Assembly: GCF_014649495.1 (NCBI RefSeq)
Contig: NZ_BMTD01000003.1
Coordinates: 186,001-250,000 of the forward strand
Origin: Streptomyces filipinensis
Lineage (GTDB): Bacteria > Actinomycetota > Actinomycetes > Streptomycetales > Streptomycetaceae
DNA length: 64,000 bases
Direction: 5' to 3'
The translations under genes were made by a program, and so were the position numbers. The notes beneath the pieces were generated by a model that was given only the letters and a program-made list of their open reading frames with translations, did not search any database and was not told the DNA's origin. Shown piece by piece: positions 8,533 through 16,883 of this stretch (position 1 is its first letter; each line of letters begins with the position of its first letter).

Positions 8533-9560
8533 TTGGTCGCCTCCGCGCGCTTTTTGACCCAGGCGTTGAGCAGGGTCGCGAGGAGCAGCATCGCTCCGAG
8601 GAAGAACTTGAACCAGTCGGGGTTCCACTCGGCGAAGACGATGCCCTTGCTGGTCATGCCGAAGAGCAGGGCGCCGACGGCGGAGCCGATGGCGCTGCCG
8701 TAGCCGCCGGTGATCAGGCAGCCGCCGATGACGGCCGCGATGATGTAGATCAGCTCGTTGCCGACGCCCTCGCCGGACTGGACGGCGTCGAAGGAGAAGA
8801 GCAGGTGCTGGCCGGAGATCCAGGCGCCGAACGCCACGCCCATGTAGAGGCCGATCTTGGTCCTGGCGACCGGGACGCCGACCGCGCGGGCCGCGTCCTG
8901 GTTGCCGCCGACGGCGAAGATCCAGTTGCCCGCGCGGGTGCGCAGCAGGATCCAGGAGGCGAGGGCGACCAGGCCCAGCCACCACAGGATGGTGACCTTG
9001 AAGTCGACACCGCCGAGGGTGAGGGTCGAGGCGAAGACGGCGTGGGCGCTGGGGAAGCCCTCCATGTCGGCGATGGTCTTGGTGGAGACCGTGCCGTCGA
9101 TCAGCTTGGTGAAGCCGAGGTTCATGCCGGTCAGCATCAGGAAGGTGCCGAGCGTGACGATGAAGCTGGGCAGCCTGGTGCGGGTGAGCACGAAGCCGTT
9201 GAAGGCGCCGATCGCGAGGGTGACCAGGAGGGAGACGCCCGCGCCCACCCAGGTGTTCGCCGTCATCTGGTAGCTGAACATCGAGGAGACCAGCGCCGAC
9301 GACGTCACCAGGACGCCCGCCGACAGATCGAACTCGCCGCCGATCATCAGCAGGGCCACGGGTACGGCCATGATGCCGATGGTCGAGGACGCGTACAGGA
9401 CCGTGCTCAGGCTGGAGGCGCGCAGGAAGCCGTCGGCGGCGACGCCGAAGAAGACGAAGACGGCGAGCGCGCCGACCACCGAGCCCAGTTCCGGGCGGGA
9501 GAGCAGCAGCCTGCGCAGCGGCGAGCTCCGCAGAATCCTTTCATCGGCGGTCTGGGTCAT
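8529..9560 (-). CDS. Sugar ABC transporter permease (RbsC/AraH type)
   Basis: Predicted 343-residue integral membrane protein with about 8-10 hydrophobic segments, including LGSVVGALAVFVFFG and IGIMAVPVALLMIGGEFDLSAG. The segment GGEFDLSAG is the hallmark of ribose/xylose-type permeases of the branched-chain superfamily. ATGA overlaps at both ends tie it to the binding-protein gene upstream and the ATPase gene downstream. It forms the transmembrane channel. The substrate is not deducible from the sequence; the operon context of a sugar dehydrogenase and a ROK kinase suggests a polyol or hexose. Confidence 0.93.
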   Translation of the reverse strand: MTQTADERILRSSPLRRLLLSRPELGSVVGALAVFVFFGVAADGFLRASSLSTVLYASSTIGIMAVPVALLMIGGEFDLSAGVLVTSSALVSSMFSYQMTANTWVGAGVSLLVTLAIGAFNGFVLTRTRLPSFIVTLGTFLMLTGMNLGFTKLIDGTVSTKTIADMEGFPSAHAVFASTLTLGGVDFKVTILWWLGLVALASWILLRTRAGNWIFAVGGNQDAARAVGVPVARTKIGLYMGVAFGAWISGQHLLFSFDAVQSGEGVGNELIYIIAAVIGGCLITGGYGSAIGSAVGALLFGMTSKGIVFAEWNPDWFKFFLGAMLLLATLLNAWVKKRAEATK

Positions 9561-10561
9561 CGCGTGCCCCGCTCGGTGTACTCGGCCAGCGCGGCGGCCT
9601 GGTCCTTGGTGATGATCTGCGGGCCGGTCAGGACCGGCTTGCCGCCGCCGAGGACGTCGCCGTTGTACTTGTAGGCCCACAGCAGGTCGACCGCCTCGTA
9701 GCCCTGGAGGTACGGCTGCTGGTCCACGGCGAAGCCGAGGGTGCCGTCCTTCAGCGAGGCGGCGACCTTGGCGTCGAGGTCGAAGGTGTCGATCTCGGCC
9801 TTGCTCCCGGCGTCCGCCCTGGCCTTCACGGCGGTGTCCGCGTAGGGCGCGCCGAGGGTGACGACGGCGTCGAGGGACGGGTCGGCCTGGAGCTTGGCCT
9901 CGACGGCGGACTGGACGTCGGGCATGTTGGTGCCGTTGACGTAGAGCTTCCGCAGGGTGCCGTGGAAGGTCTTGGCGACGCCGTCGCAGCGCTGCTCGTG
10001 GCCGACGTTGCCCTGTTCGTGCAGCACGCACAGGGCCTTCTTCTTCCCGCGCTTGTCGAGCTCGTCGCCCACGGCCTCGCCGGCGATGGTCTCGTCCTGG
10101 CCGATGTGGGTGAGCGCGCCGAAGGCCTTGGACTCCTCGGAGCCGGAGTTCACGGTGATGACCGGGATGCCGGCCTTCTCGGCGCGGGCCACGGCGGCCT
10201 TCATGGCGTCGGGCTTGGCGAGGGTGACGATGATGCCGTCGACCTTCTTGTCGACCGCAGCGTCCACCAGCTGGGCCTGCTGCTGGGCCTCGTCGTCGTG
10301 CGAGTACAGGAAGTTGATGTTGTCCTTGACGGCGGCCTGCTTGGCGCCGCTCTGCACGATGTCCCAGAAGGTGTCGCCGTCTCCCGAGTGGGTGATCATC
10401 GCGAAGGTCCAGCGCGGGGTGTTCACCGCCGCCCTCCCCTGGGCCGCGGCGGCCTTGCGGGCGTCCTCGGCCCGCTTGCCTCCGGTGCTGCTGCACGCTC
10501 CCAGGGACAGCGAGAGTGCCCCCGCGAGCGCGATGCCTACCCAGGTCCGAAACCGTGCCAC
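9557..10561 (-). CDS. Sugar-binding lipoprotein of the ABC transporter
   Basis: Predicted 334-residue periplasmic-binding-protein family 4 member (ribose/galactose/inositol-binding fold). The GTG at 10561 is preferred because it follows a good ribosome site (AAGAAGGGG) and gives a clean lipoprotein signal: hydrophobic core, then LGAC with lipidated Cys23. The mature part has features typical of the class: repeated beta-alpha segments, KKVDGIIV and IPVITVNSGS. It captures the substrate outside the cell and delivers it to the permease. It is first in the operon, 183 bp downstream of one copy of the GntR operator. Confidence 0.92.
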   Translation of the reverse strand: MARFRTWVGIALAGALSLSLGACSSTGGKRAEDARKAAAAQGRAAVNTPRWTFAMITHSGDGDTFWDIVQSGAKQAAVKDNINFLYSHDDEAQQQAQLVDAAVDKKVDGIIVTLAKPDAMKAAVARAEKAGIPVITVNSGSEESKAFGALTHIGQDETIAGEAVGDELDKRGKKKALCVLHEQGNVGHEQRCDGVAKTFHGTLRKLYVNGTNMPDVQSAVEAKLQADPSLDAVVTLGAPYADTAVKARADAGSKAEIDTFDLDAKVAASLKDGTLGFAVDQQPYLQGYEAVDLLWAYKYNGDVLGGGKPVLTGPQIITKDQAAALAEYTERGTR

Positions 10562-10695
10562 GAGGCAGTGCCCCTTCTTGCTGTGTTCTTGCTGCGTTCC
10601 GACGGACAGAGGGACCGCCGATCGCCTCGGCGGCCCCAAACGCTCCAGTATCGAACACGGGTGACAGTCATGACACAGCAGGGATCACCGACCCC

Positions 10696-10713
10696 GTCCG
10701 GTTGTCCGGACAT
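10696..10713. promoter_or_regulatory. GntR operator, copy 1 (upstream of the ABC operon)
   Basis: The 18-mer GTCCGGTTGTCCGGACAT is identical to the one at 11544-11561. Its core TGTCCGGACA is a perfect 10-bp palindrome. It lies about 135 bp upstream of the binding-protein start and just past the end of the GntR gene. Identity and placement at the two promoters flanking a GntR gene make it the likely operator. Confidence 0.7.
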
Positions 10714-10734
10714 TGCGACGAACCGGGGGTGCCG

Positions 10735-11499
10735 TCAGGGCCGGACGAGCAGCTGGAACTCGAAGGAGTAGCGGGTGGGACGGTAGGTGTGGTCACCGAA
10801 CTCCACCGCGCGGCCGGTGTCGTCGAAGGTGGTGCGCTGCATGGTGAGCAGCGGGGCCCCCTCGGACTCGCCGAGCCGTTCGGCCTCGGCGGCCGTGGCC
10901 CCGCGGGCGCCGATGGACTGGCGGGCGCTGTGCAGGGTGATCCCGGCGGAACGCATCAGCCGGTACAGACCGGTGGCCTCCAGCTGGCCGGTGTCCAGGT
11001 CGAGCAGGCCGGGCGGCAGGTGGTTGACGAGGTACGCCATCGGCTCACCGTGCGCGAGACGCAGCCGCTCGACACGGTGCACGTCGCTGCCCTCGGGGAC
11101 GCCGAGCGCGGCGGCGACGGCGGCGGAGGCCGGCAGGACGGTGTTGACCAGGACCTTGGTCGCGGGGCGCTGACCGGCCGCCTCCAGGTCGTCGTAGAGG
11201 CTGCTCAGCTCCAGCGGGCGCTTGACCTGGCTGTGCACCACCTGCGTACCGACGCCGCGGCGGCGCACGAGCAGCCCCTTGTCGACGAGGGACTGGATGG
11301 CCTGGCGGACGGTCGGCCGGGACAGGCCGAGCCGTGCGGCCAGCTCGATCTCGTTGCCCAGCAGGCTGCCCGGGGTGAGGCTGCCGTGCTCGATGGCGGC
11401 CTCCAGCTGCTGGGAGAGCTGGAAGTACAACGGCACCGGGGAGCTACGGTCCACACGGAGGTCGAGCGACACGGTCGGGTCCACATCTGGTTTCGGCAC
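10735..11499 (-). CDS. GntR-family (HutC subfamily) transcriptional regulator
   Basis: Predicted 254-residue repressor. Residues about 20-85 form a winged HTH, including RLGLSRPTVRQAIQSLVDKGLLVRRRGVGT. The rest is a UTRA effector domain, with LYRLMRSAG and the conserved end RYSFEF. HutC-type regulators release DNA when they bind a sugar or other small effector. It is divergent from the dehydrogenase gene and precedes the ABC operon on the same strand; identical 18-bp palindromic sites lie at both promoters. A start further upstream (11565) would place the operator inside the gene, so the GTG at 11499 is preferred. The effector is probably the transported sugar. Confidence 0.88.
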   Translation of the reverse strand: MPKPDVDPTVSLDLRVDRSSPVPLYFQLSQQLEAAIEHGSLTPGSLLGNEIELAARLGLSRPTVRQAIQSLVDKGLLVRRRGVGTQVVHSQVKRPLELSSLYDDLEAAGQRPATKVLVNTVLPASAAVAAALGVPEGSDVHRVERLRLAHGEPMAYLVNHLPPGLLDLDTGQLEATGLYRLMRSAGITLHSARQSIGARGATAAEAERLGESEGAPLLTMQRTTFDDTGRAVEFGDHTYRPTRYSFEFQLLVRP

Positions 11500-11543
11500 G
11501 GCCCCGAGCGTAGTCCCGTGATCGGTTGACGGGAAGTTGTGTA

Positions 11544-11561
11544 GTCCGGTTGTCCGGACAT
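11544..11561. promoter_or_regulatory. GntR operator, copy 2 (divergent promoter region)
   Basis: The same 18-mer as at 10696-10713, lying between the GntR start (11499) and the dehydrogenase start (11603). It abuts TTGACA at 11567-11572, a plausible -35 for the dehydrogenase, so bound repressor would block it and probably also the gntR promoter. Confidence 0.72.
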
Positions 11562-11602
11562 ACACATTGACAGGGTACGGGGTCGGCCCTCACTTTGTTT
11601 CC

Positions 11603-12625
11603 ATGCGCATCGGGGTCATCGGTACGGGCCGCATCGGCACCCTTCACGCGAGAACGCTCAGCCGCCATCGCGAGGTGGGTTCGCTGATCCTGACGGACGC
11701 GGATCCCGCGCGGGCGCAGGGACTGGCCCACCGGCTGGGCGAGACGGCGGCGCCGGGGGTGGACGAGATCTTCACCTGGGGCGTGGACGCGGTGGTGATC
11801 ACCACGGCGACGCCGGCCCATGCCGAACTGATCGGCCGGGCGGCCCGCTCGGGCCTGCCGGTCTTCTGCGAGAAGCCGATCGCGCTCGACCTGCCGGGCA
11901 CGCTGCAGGCGCTCGCCGAGGTGGAGTCGGCCGGAACGGTCCTGCAGATGGGGTTCCAGCGGCGCTTCGACGTGGGGTACGCGGGCGCCCGCGAGGCCGT
12001 GCGCTCGGGACGGCTCGGCCCGCTGCACACCGTGCGCGCGATGACCTGCGACCAGTCCCCTCCCCCGGCCGAGTGGCTGCCGCTGTCCGGCGGGCTGTTC
12101 CGGGACACGCTGATCCACGACTTCGACGTGCTGCGCTGGGTGACGGACCGGCAGGTGTCCGAGGTGTACGCCACGGGCACGGACGGCGGCCTCCCGCTGT
12201 TCCGCGAGGCCGGTGACGTCGGCACGGGCGCGGTCCTGCTCACGCTGGACGACGGCACGCTCGCCACGGCGACGGCGACCCGGCTGAACGGCGCCGGCTA
12301 CGACGTGCGCATGGAGCTGGCCGGGGAGCGGGACACGGTCGTGGTGGGCCTGGACGACCGTACGCCGCTCGCGTCCACCGAGCCCACCGGTCCGCCGCCC
12401 GCGGACAAGCCGTGGACGGGTTTCCTGGAGCGGTTCGGACCCGCGTACGAGGCGGAACTGAACGCCTTCGTCGACGTGATCCGCGGCGAGCGCCCCAACC
12501 CCTGCGACGGCCACGAGGCCCTGCAGGCCCTGCGGATCGCCGAGGCCTGCGAACTCTCCCGGCGCGAGCACCGCCCGGTGCCCCTCACCGACATCCCGGA
12601 CCACCCGCGCCCGTCCGACGGCTGA
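11603..12625 (+). CDS. Gfo/Idh/MocA-family NAD(P)-dependent oxidoreductase (inositol dehydrogenase-like)
   Basis: Predicted 340-residue dehydrogenase. The N-terminal Rossmann motif GVIGTGRIG and the EKP catalytic motif (FCEKPIALD, near residue 93) define the family. The segment GGLFRDTLIHDFDVLRW carries the conserved Asp and His of myo-inositol 2-dehydrogenase-like enzymes. It likely oxidises the polyol or sugar brought in by the adjacent ABC transporter. There is no Shine-Dalgarno sequence before ATG 11603. A TTGACA at 11567 with a poor CACTTT about 18 bp later would start transcription at or near the A of ATG, so a leaderless mRNA is likely. Control by the divergent GntR protein is inferred from the shared operator. 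Confidence 0.9.
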   Translation: MRIGVIGTGRIGTLHARTLSRHREVGSLILTDADPARAQGLAHRLGETAAPGVDEIFTWGVDAVVITTATPAHAELIGRAARSGLPVFCEKPIALDLPGTLQALAEVESAGTVLQMGFQRRFDVGYAGAREAVRSGRLGPLHTVRAMTCDQSPPPAEWLPLSGGLFRDTLIHDFDVLRWVTDRQVSEVYATGTDGGLPLFREAGDVGTGAVLLTLDDGTLATATATRLNGAGYDVRMELAGERDTVVVGLDDRTPLASTEPTGPPPADKPWTGFLERFGPAYEAELNAFVDVIRGERPNPCDGHEALQALRIAEACELSRREHRPVPLTDIPDHPRPSDG

Positions 12626-12847
12626 CCCCGAAGACCGCAGCGCCCGCGCCCGCCCGGCGACCGGCCCCGAGGACCGGGCCGTCGGCCGGGCCGGTCCGGG
12701 AGACCGGGGCACCGGACACGGCGGCCGCCTGGGGCGGCCCCTGCCGGGTGAGCCCGCCCCGGTTTCCGGTTGCCCTCCGGCGGGGTGGTCCGAGTCGCCC
12801 CCTCGGCTCGCGTGGGCGGACGGCTCCGCGGCCCGGAGTGTGCGCGG

Positions 12848-14032
12848 TTACCAGCGCACCGGCAGGCTGCGCATTCCTCTCATCAGCAGGCCGGGGAGCC
12901 ACTCGCCCGGTGTGCCGTCGAGCGTGAGGCCGGGGGCGCGGCGCAGGAGGGTGCCGATGGCCGTGCGGCCCTCCAGCCGGGCCAGGGGGGCGCCGAGGCA
13001 GTAGTGGATGCCGTGCCCGAAGGCGAGATGGCCGCGGGTGTCGCGGCGGATGTCGAAGCGGTCCGGGTCGTCGTAGCGCTCGCCGTCGCGCTGGGCGGCG
13101 GTGAGGCTGATCACCACATGGTCGCCCCGTTCGAGGGGCACACCGGCGATCTCCAGGGGCTCGGCGGCGAACCGGTAGGTGGCGCTCTGCACCGGGCCCT
13201 CGTAGCGCAGCATCTCCTCGACGGCGCCGTCCAGGAGGCTGGTGTCGGCGCGCAGCGCGGCGAGTTGGGCGGGGTGGGTCAGCAGGGCGTGGACGCCGTT
13301 GCCGATGAGGTTGACGGTGGTCTCATGGCCGGCGATCAGCAACAGGAAGGCCATGCCGCGCAGTTCCTGCGCGGAGAGCCGGTCGCCGTCCTCCGCGGTG
13401 GTGCGGATCAGATCGCTGAGCAGGTCGTCGGTGGGGCCGGAGCCGCGCTTGTCCTCGATCAGCTCGGTGAGGTACGCGCCGAGGCGGACCACCGCCTCGT
13501 ACCCCGTCTGCTCGTTGGTCGGCGCGACCACCTCCGTGGACGTCTTGCGGAACTCCTCGCGGTCCATGTCCGGGACGCCGAGGAGTTCGCATATGACGGT
13601 GATGGGCAGCGGGTAGGCGAGGGAGGCGATGAGGTCGGCGCGGCCGGCCGGGAGCATCTCGTCCAGCAGCTCGTCGGTGACCTGCTGGATCCGCGGGCGC
13701 AGCTGCTCCACCCGGCGCATCGTGAACGCGCGGGTGACGAGCGCGCGCAGGCGGGTGTGCTGGGGCGGATCGGTGGCCAGCAGATGCTCGCCGATCATCG
13801 CCTGGTCCATGACGGTCACACCGATCTTGCTGGTGTCCTTGGCCAGCCGCTGGTCGGCCAGGGCCGCGCGCGCCTCCTCGTACCCCACGACCAGCCAGGC
13901 CAGGTCCTCCCAGTCCGGCAGCTGCACACGGTGGACGGGGCCCTGCTCGCGCAGCCTGGCGTACACCGGATGGGGATCGGTGCGCAGCGCGTCTCCGTAC
14001 TCCCGCAGATCGACCACGTGTTGCCTGTCCAT
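12848..14032 (-). CDS. Cytochrome P450 monooxygenase (CYP107-like)
   Basis: Predicted 394-residue soluble P450. It shows the I-helix oxygen-activation motif AGHETT, an EMLRY containing the ExxR pair, and the haem-binding loop FGHGIHYCLG with the axial Cys near residue 344. Length and motifs match bacterial class I enzymes that take electrons from ferredoxin. No ferredoxin or ferredoxin reductase gene adjoins it, so it depends on redox partners encoded elsewhere. The nearest genes are a two-component system on the same strand, 72 bp upstream. Substrate unknown. Confidence 0.93.
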   Translation of the reverse strand: MDRQHVVDLREYGDALRTDPHPVYARLREQGPVHRVQLPDWEDLAWLVVGYEEARAALADQRLAKDTSKIGVTVMDQAMIGEHLLATDPPQHTRLRALVTRAFTMRRVEQLRPRIQQVTDELLDEMLPAGRADLIASLAYPLPITVICELLGVPDMDREEFRKTSTEVVAPTNEQTGYEAVVRLGAYLTELIEDKRGSGPTDDLLSDLIRTTAEDGDRLSAQELRGMAFLLLIAGHETTVNLIGNGVHALLTHPAQLAALRADTSLLDGAVEEMLRYEGPVQSATYRFAAEPLEIAGVPLERGDHVVISLTAAQRDGERYDDPDRFDIRRDTRGHLAFGHGIHYCLGAPLARLEGRTAIGTLLRRAPGLTLDGTPGEWLPGLLMRGMRSLPVRW

Positions 14033-14104
14033 CGGTCCCCTTCCGGACTCCCCCGAGGCTCGCCGGGCACCTCCCGGTACCGGGACAACGCGCGGTGTAC
14101 GGGC

Positions 14105-14776
14105 TTAGTGCCCGTCCCCGTCGGCCAGTCCCGCGTCGTAGGCCAGCAGCGCGATCTGCACGCGGTTGTCCAGGCCGAGTTTGGCGAGGATGCGGGAGAC
14201 GTGCGTCTTGACGGTGGCCACGCTCATGAACAGTTCGGCGGCGATCCGGGCGTTGGCGAGGCCGCGGCCGACGGCGACGGCGACCTCGCGTTCGCGGTCG
14301 TTGAGGACGGCGAGCCGCGCGCGGGCGCGTGCCTGGCGGGCGTCGGCGGCGCCGCCGGCCGCGTGCCGCATCAACTGCCGGGTGACGGCGGGCGACAGGA
14401 CGGGGTCGCCGGCCGCGACCCGGCGCACGGCGTCGACGATCTCGGCGGGCGGGGTGTCCTTCAGCACGAATCCGGCGGCGCCGGCGCGCAGGGCGCGCAG
14501 CACCTGCTCGTCGGCGTGGAAGGTGGTGAGCACCACGACCTGCGGGGCGTCGGTCCGCGCGCGCAGCCGCTCGGTCGCGGTGAGTCCGTCCACCGAGGGC
14601 ATCCGGAGGTCCATGAGGACGACGTCCGGCCGGGTGCGCGCGACGAGTTCCTCGGCCTGGGCGCCGTCGGCGGCCTCGCCGACGATCTCGATGTCCTCGG
14701 CCCCGCCCATCATCAGGGCCAGCCCGGCCCGTACGAGCGGGTCGTCGTCGACGAGGAGGAGTCTGATCGGCGTCAT
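14105..14776 (-). CDS. NarL/LuxR-type response regulator
   Basis: Predicted 223-residue regulator. The receiver domain has the acidic pair DD near residue 10, the phospho-acceptor Asp in VLMDLRMPS near residue 56, and Lys in FVLKD. A LuxR-type HTH follows (LNDREREVAVAVGRGLANARIAAELFMSVATVKTHVSRILAKL). It lies 61 bp downstream of a HisKA_3 sensor kinase on the same strand and is its evident partner. Target genes are unknown; the P450 is the next gene downstream. Confidence 0.93.
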   Translation of the reverse strand: MTPIRLLLVDDDPLVRAGLALMMGGAEDIEIVGEAADGAQAEELVARTRPDVVLMDLRMPSVDGLTATERLRARTDAPQVVVLTTFHADEQVLRALRAGAAGFVLKDTPPAEIVDAVRRVAAGDPVLSPAVTRQLMRHAAGGAADARQARARARLAVLNDREREVAVAVGRGLANARIAAELFMSVATVKTHVSRILAKLGLDNRVQIALLAYDAGLADGDGH

Positions 14777-14837
14777 GGGCCTTACGTAACCACGGGGTGG
14801 GCGGGCCGCGGGGTCCGGCCGGCGTACGACGGCGGCG

Positions 14838-16112
14838 TCAGCGCGCCGGTGCGGTCTGTGCCCACGGCAGCCACGCCCGTACCGTGAAGCCCCCGTCGGA
14901 TGTGCGGCCGTGCTCCAGCCGGCCGCCGGTCAGGGTCGCACGTTCGGTGAGGCCGATCAGGCCCTGGCCGGAGCCGGGGACGGGCGCCGGCTCCTGGGTG
15001 GGCGGCGGGTTGGTGACCGCGAGGGTGAGGCCGTCGCCGGGTGTGCCGGTGAGGCTGAGCGTGACCGCGGCGCCGGGGGCGTGTTTGCGGGCGTTGGTGA
15101 GGGCTTCCTGGGCGATCCGGTAGGCGGTGCGGCCGACGGAGGCCGGGACGGTGGCCGGGTCGGCGACGCGGTGGTCCAGCTCGACCTTCATGCCCGCCTC
15201 CCGGCACTCGGCGACCAGGGCGTCCAGCGCGGCCAGCGTCGGGCGCCGCTCGCCGGCCGACTCCTCGGACTCGCCGGCCCGCAGCACTCCGATGATCTCC
15301 CGCAGATCCTGCAGCGCCTCGTGTGCGCTCTCCCGGATCACCCCGGCCGCCCGGGTGATCTCCTCGCCCGGTGCGTCCGGCCGGAACTCCAGGGCGCCCG
15401 CGTGCACGCTGAGCAGGGTGAGCCGGTGGGCGAGGACGTCGTGCATCTCGCGGGCGATGGCCTCGCGGGCCAGGCGCTGGGCCTGTTCGGCGCGCAGCCG
15501 TGCCTCGGTCTCCGCCCGGTGGGCCCGGTCCCTGAGGCTCAGCATCAGCATCCGCTTGGAGCGGACGAACATGCCCCAGCCGATGAGGGAGACGGAGAGC
15601 AGGGTCGTGAACACGACGGCACCCACGAAGTGCAGATCGCGGTCCGGGCGCAGCCAGTAGTAGACGGGGACGAGGGCGAGGTCGACACCGCCGATCCAGG
15701 CGACGTGGCGGAAGGGCCGGTGCACGGCGAGGGTGAACAGGGCGACCGCGGCGGCCCCGCCCGCGGAGGAGGACACGAAGCCGACGGCGACCATCGCGGC
15801 GGCCAGGCCGGCCGGCCAGCGGCGGCGCAGCCAGACGGCGCCGCAGGACAGGGCGCCCAGCAGCACGTCGGCGACGGCGAGGCTCCGGGGCACGTCCGGG
15901 TGCCGGAGCAGGCTGACGGCGTCCGCCAGGAACAGCAGGAGGGCCGCCAGGAAGCAGCAGGTGTCGACGACCCAGTCCCGTGCGGTGCGCCGGGGCGGCC
16001 TGCCGTCGGGGCCGGCGTCCGGGTCGAGCCCGTGCAGCAGGGCGGAGGGCAGCATCCAACGGCGAAGACCCGCACCGCTCGGCACGGTGTGGCCGAGCCC
16101 GTTCTCTGTCAC
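14838..16112 (-). CDS. Two-component sensor histidine kinase (HisKA_3/NarX class)
   Basis: Predicted 424-residue membrane kinase. About four to six hydrophobic segments occupy residues ~30-170, with little extracellular sequence, so it likely senses a membrane signal. The phospho-acceptor box is AREMHDVLAHRL, followed by a HATPase_c domain with the N-box (RIAQEALTNARKH) and G-box (GSGQGLIGL). This design pairs with NarL-type regulators such as the one encoded just downstream. Start choice: GTG at 16112 is used; ATG at 16055 would remove 19 residues. Confidence 0.9.
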   Translation of the reverse strand: MTENGLGHTVPSGAGLRRWMLPSALLHGLDPDAGPDGRPPRRTARDWVVDTCCFLAALLLFLADAVSLLRHPDVPRSLAVADVLLGALSCGAVWLRRRWPAGLAAAMVAVGFVSSSAGGAAAVALFTLAVHRPFRHVAWIGGVDLALVPVYYWLRPDRDLHFVGAVVFTTLLSVSLIGWGMFVRSKRMLMLSLRDRAHRAETEARLRAEQAQRLAREAIAREMHDVLAHRLTLLSVHAGALEFRPDAPGEEITRAAGVIRESAHEALQDLREIIGVLRAGESEESAGERRPTLAALDALVAECREAGMKVELDHRVADPATVPASVGRTAYRIAQEALTNARKHAPGAAVTLSLTGTPGDGLTLAVTNPPPTQEPAPVPGSGQGLIGLTERATLTGGRLEHGRTSDGGFTVRAWLPWAQTAPAR

Positions 16113-16257
16113 GGTCGACCAATCTATGCGGGTTGCGGGGTGCCGTCCGCACCGCGCGCACGTTCGGCTACCAAAGTCGCGCACGCGTGGACTTTCGGCG
16201 GACGCCCACCGTGTCCCGCCGTCCGGGATGCCGGCCGCGGGCCCGCTCCCCGGACGG

Positions 16258-16293
16258 CGGCGGGCCGCCGGGACGGCTCCCGGCGGCCCGCCG
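16258..16293. terminator. Strong stem-loop terminator downstream of the ribonuclease gene
   Basis: A perfect 15-bp GC-rich inverted repeat (left arm from 16258, right arm to 16293) has a 6-base loop, ACGGCT. It lies 110 bases past the ribonuclease stop and 146 bases before the histidine-kinase start, insulating the two same-strand units. Confidence 0.7.
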
Positions 16294-16402
16294 GTGACGT
16301 CGTGCTCACGCCCTGCCCGCGGCCGCCGGTGGGGGGCGATCACGGGGCGGGGCGTTTCACGTCACGGCTGTCGCGCTGTTCCTCCAGGTCCCGCCGACCG
16401 GT

Positions 16403-16798
16403 TCAGCAACCGAAGTCGACCAGCCGGAACGTGGCGTAGTGGTCGGAGGTGTAGTAGTCCTCCTGGGACTCCTCACCGGTGACGATGCGCCGGGCACCGC
16501 GCGTGGGCGAGCCGGGGGTGATCACGGTGTACTCGTGGTAGTAGCCGGACGACTGGCGGGGCAGGACGCCTTCGCGGTTGGAGAAGACGGTGCCGTCCTG
16601 CGAGTAGGGGAAGGGTCCGCCCTGGTCGATCAGGTCCAGGGTGTCGTGGGCCTGTGAGGGGAGGGCGCCGTAGCAGATGCTGCCGACCGACGCGGCGGCG
16701 GCGTCCGCCGTGGTGGCGGTGACGGTGCCGCCCACGAGGAGGGCGGACAGCAGGGCGGCTGCGGCGCCGATACGACTGGCGCGTGGGGGGATTCTCAT
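16403..16798 (-). CDS. Secreted guanyl-specific ribonuclease (RNase Sa family)
   Basis: Predicted 131-residue pre-protein with a Sec signal peptide (basic start, hydrophobic core, cleavage near ADAAA at ~35). The mature ~95 residues closely resemble Streptomyces RNase Sa: segments GPFPYSQDGTVF, REGVLP, YYHEYTVITPG and TSDHYATF are conserved. Catalytic equivalents are Glu89, Arg103/Arg104 and His120, and Cys42 and Cys131 would form the single disulfide. The enzyme cleaves RNA after guanosine outside the cell. RNase Sa is inhibited by barstar-like proteins inside the producer; no barstar-like gene is seen nearby. It has its own terminator. Confidence 0.95.
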   Translation of the reverse strand: MRIPPRASRIGAAAALLSALLVGGTVTATTADAAAASVGSICYGALPSQAHDTLDLIDQGGPFPYSQDGTVFSNREGVLPRQSSGYYHEYTVITPGSPTRGARRIVTGEESQEDYYTSDHYATFRLVDFGC

Positions 16799-16883
16799 GG
16801 CTTCATGATGACGCGCGTAGACGTTGTCATGTCAACGACAAAGTTGAAATTTCTCCCGTCAAGTCCGATGAGTTCTCGGGAAG

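Noticed and set aside
10735..11565. GTG at 11565 as the GntR start
   Set aside because: It would put the palindromic operator and the divergent promoter inside the gene.
12626..12847. Terminator between the dehydrogenase and the P450
   Set aside because: The gap is rich in GGCC/CCGG repeats but I could not find one clearly best stem-loop.
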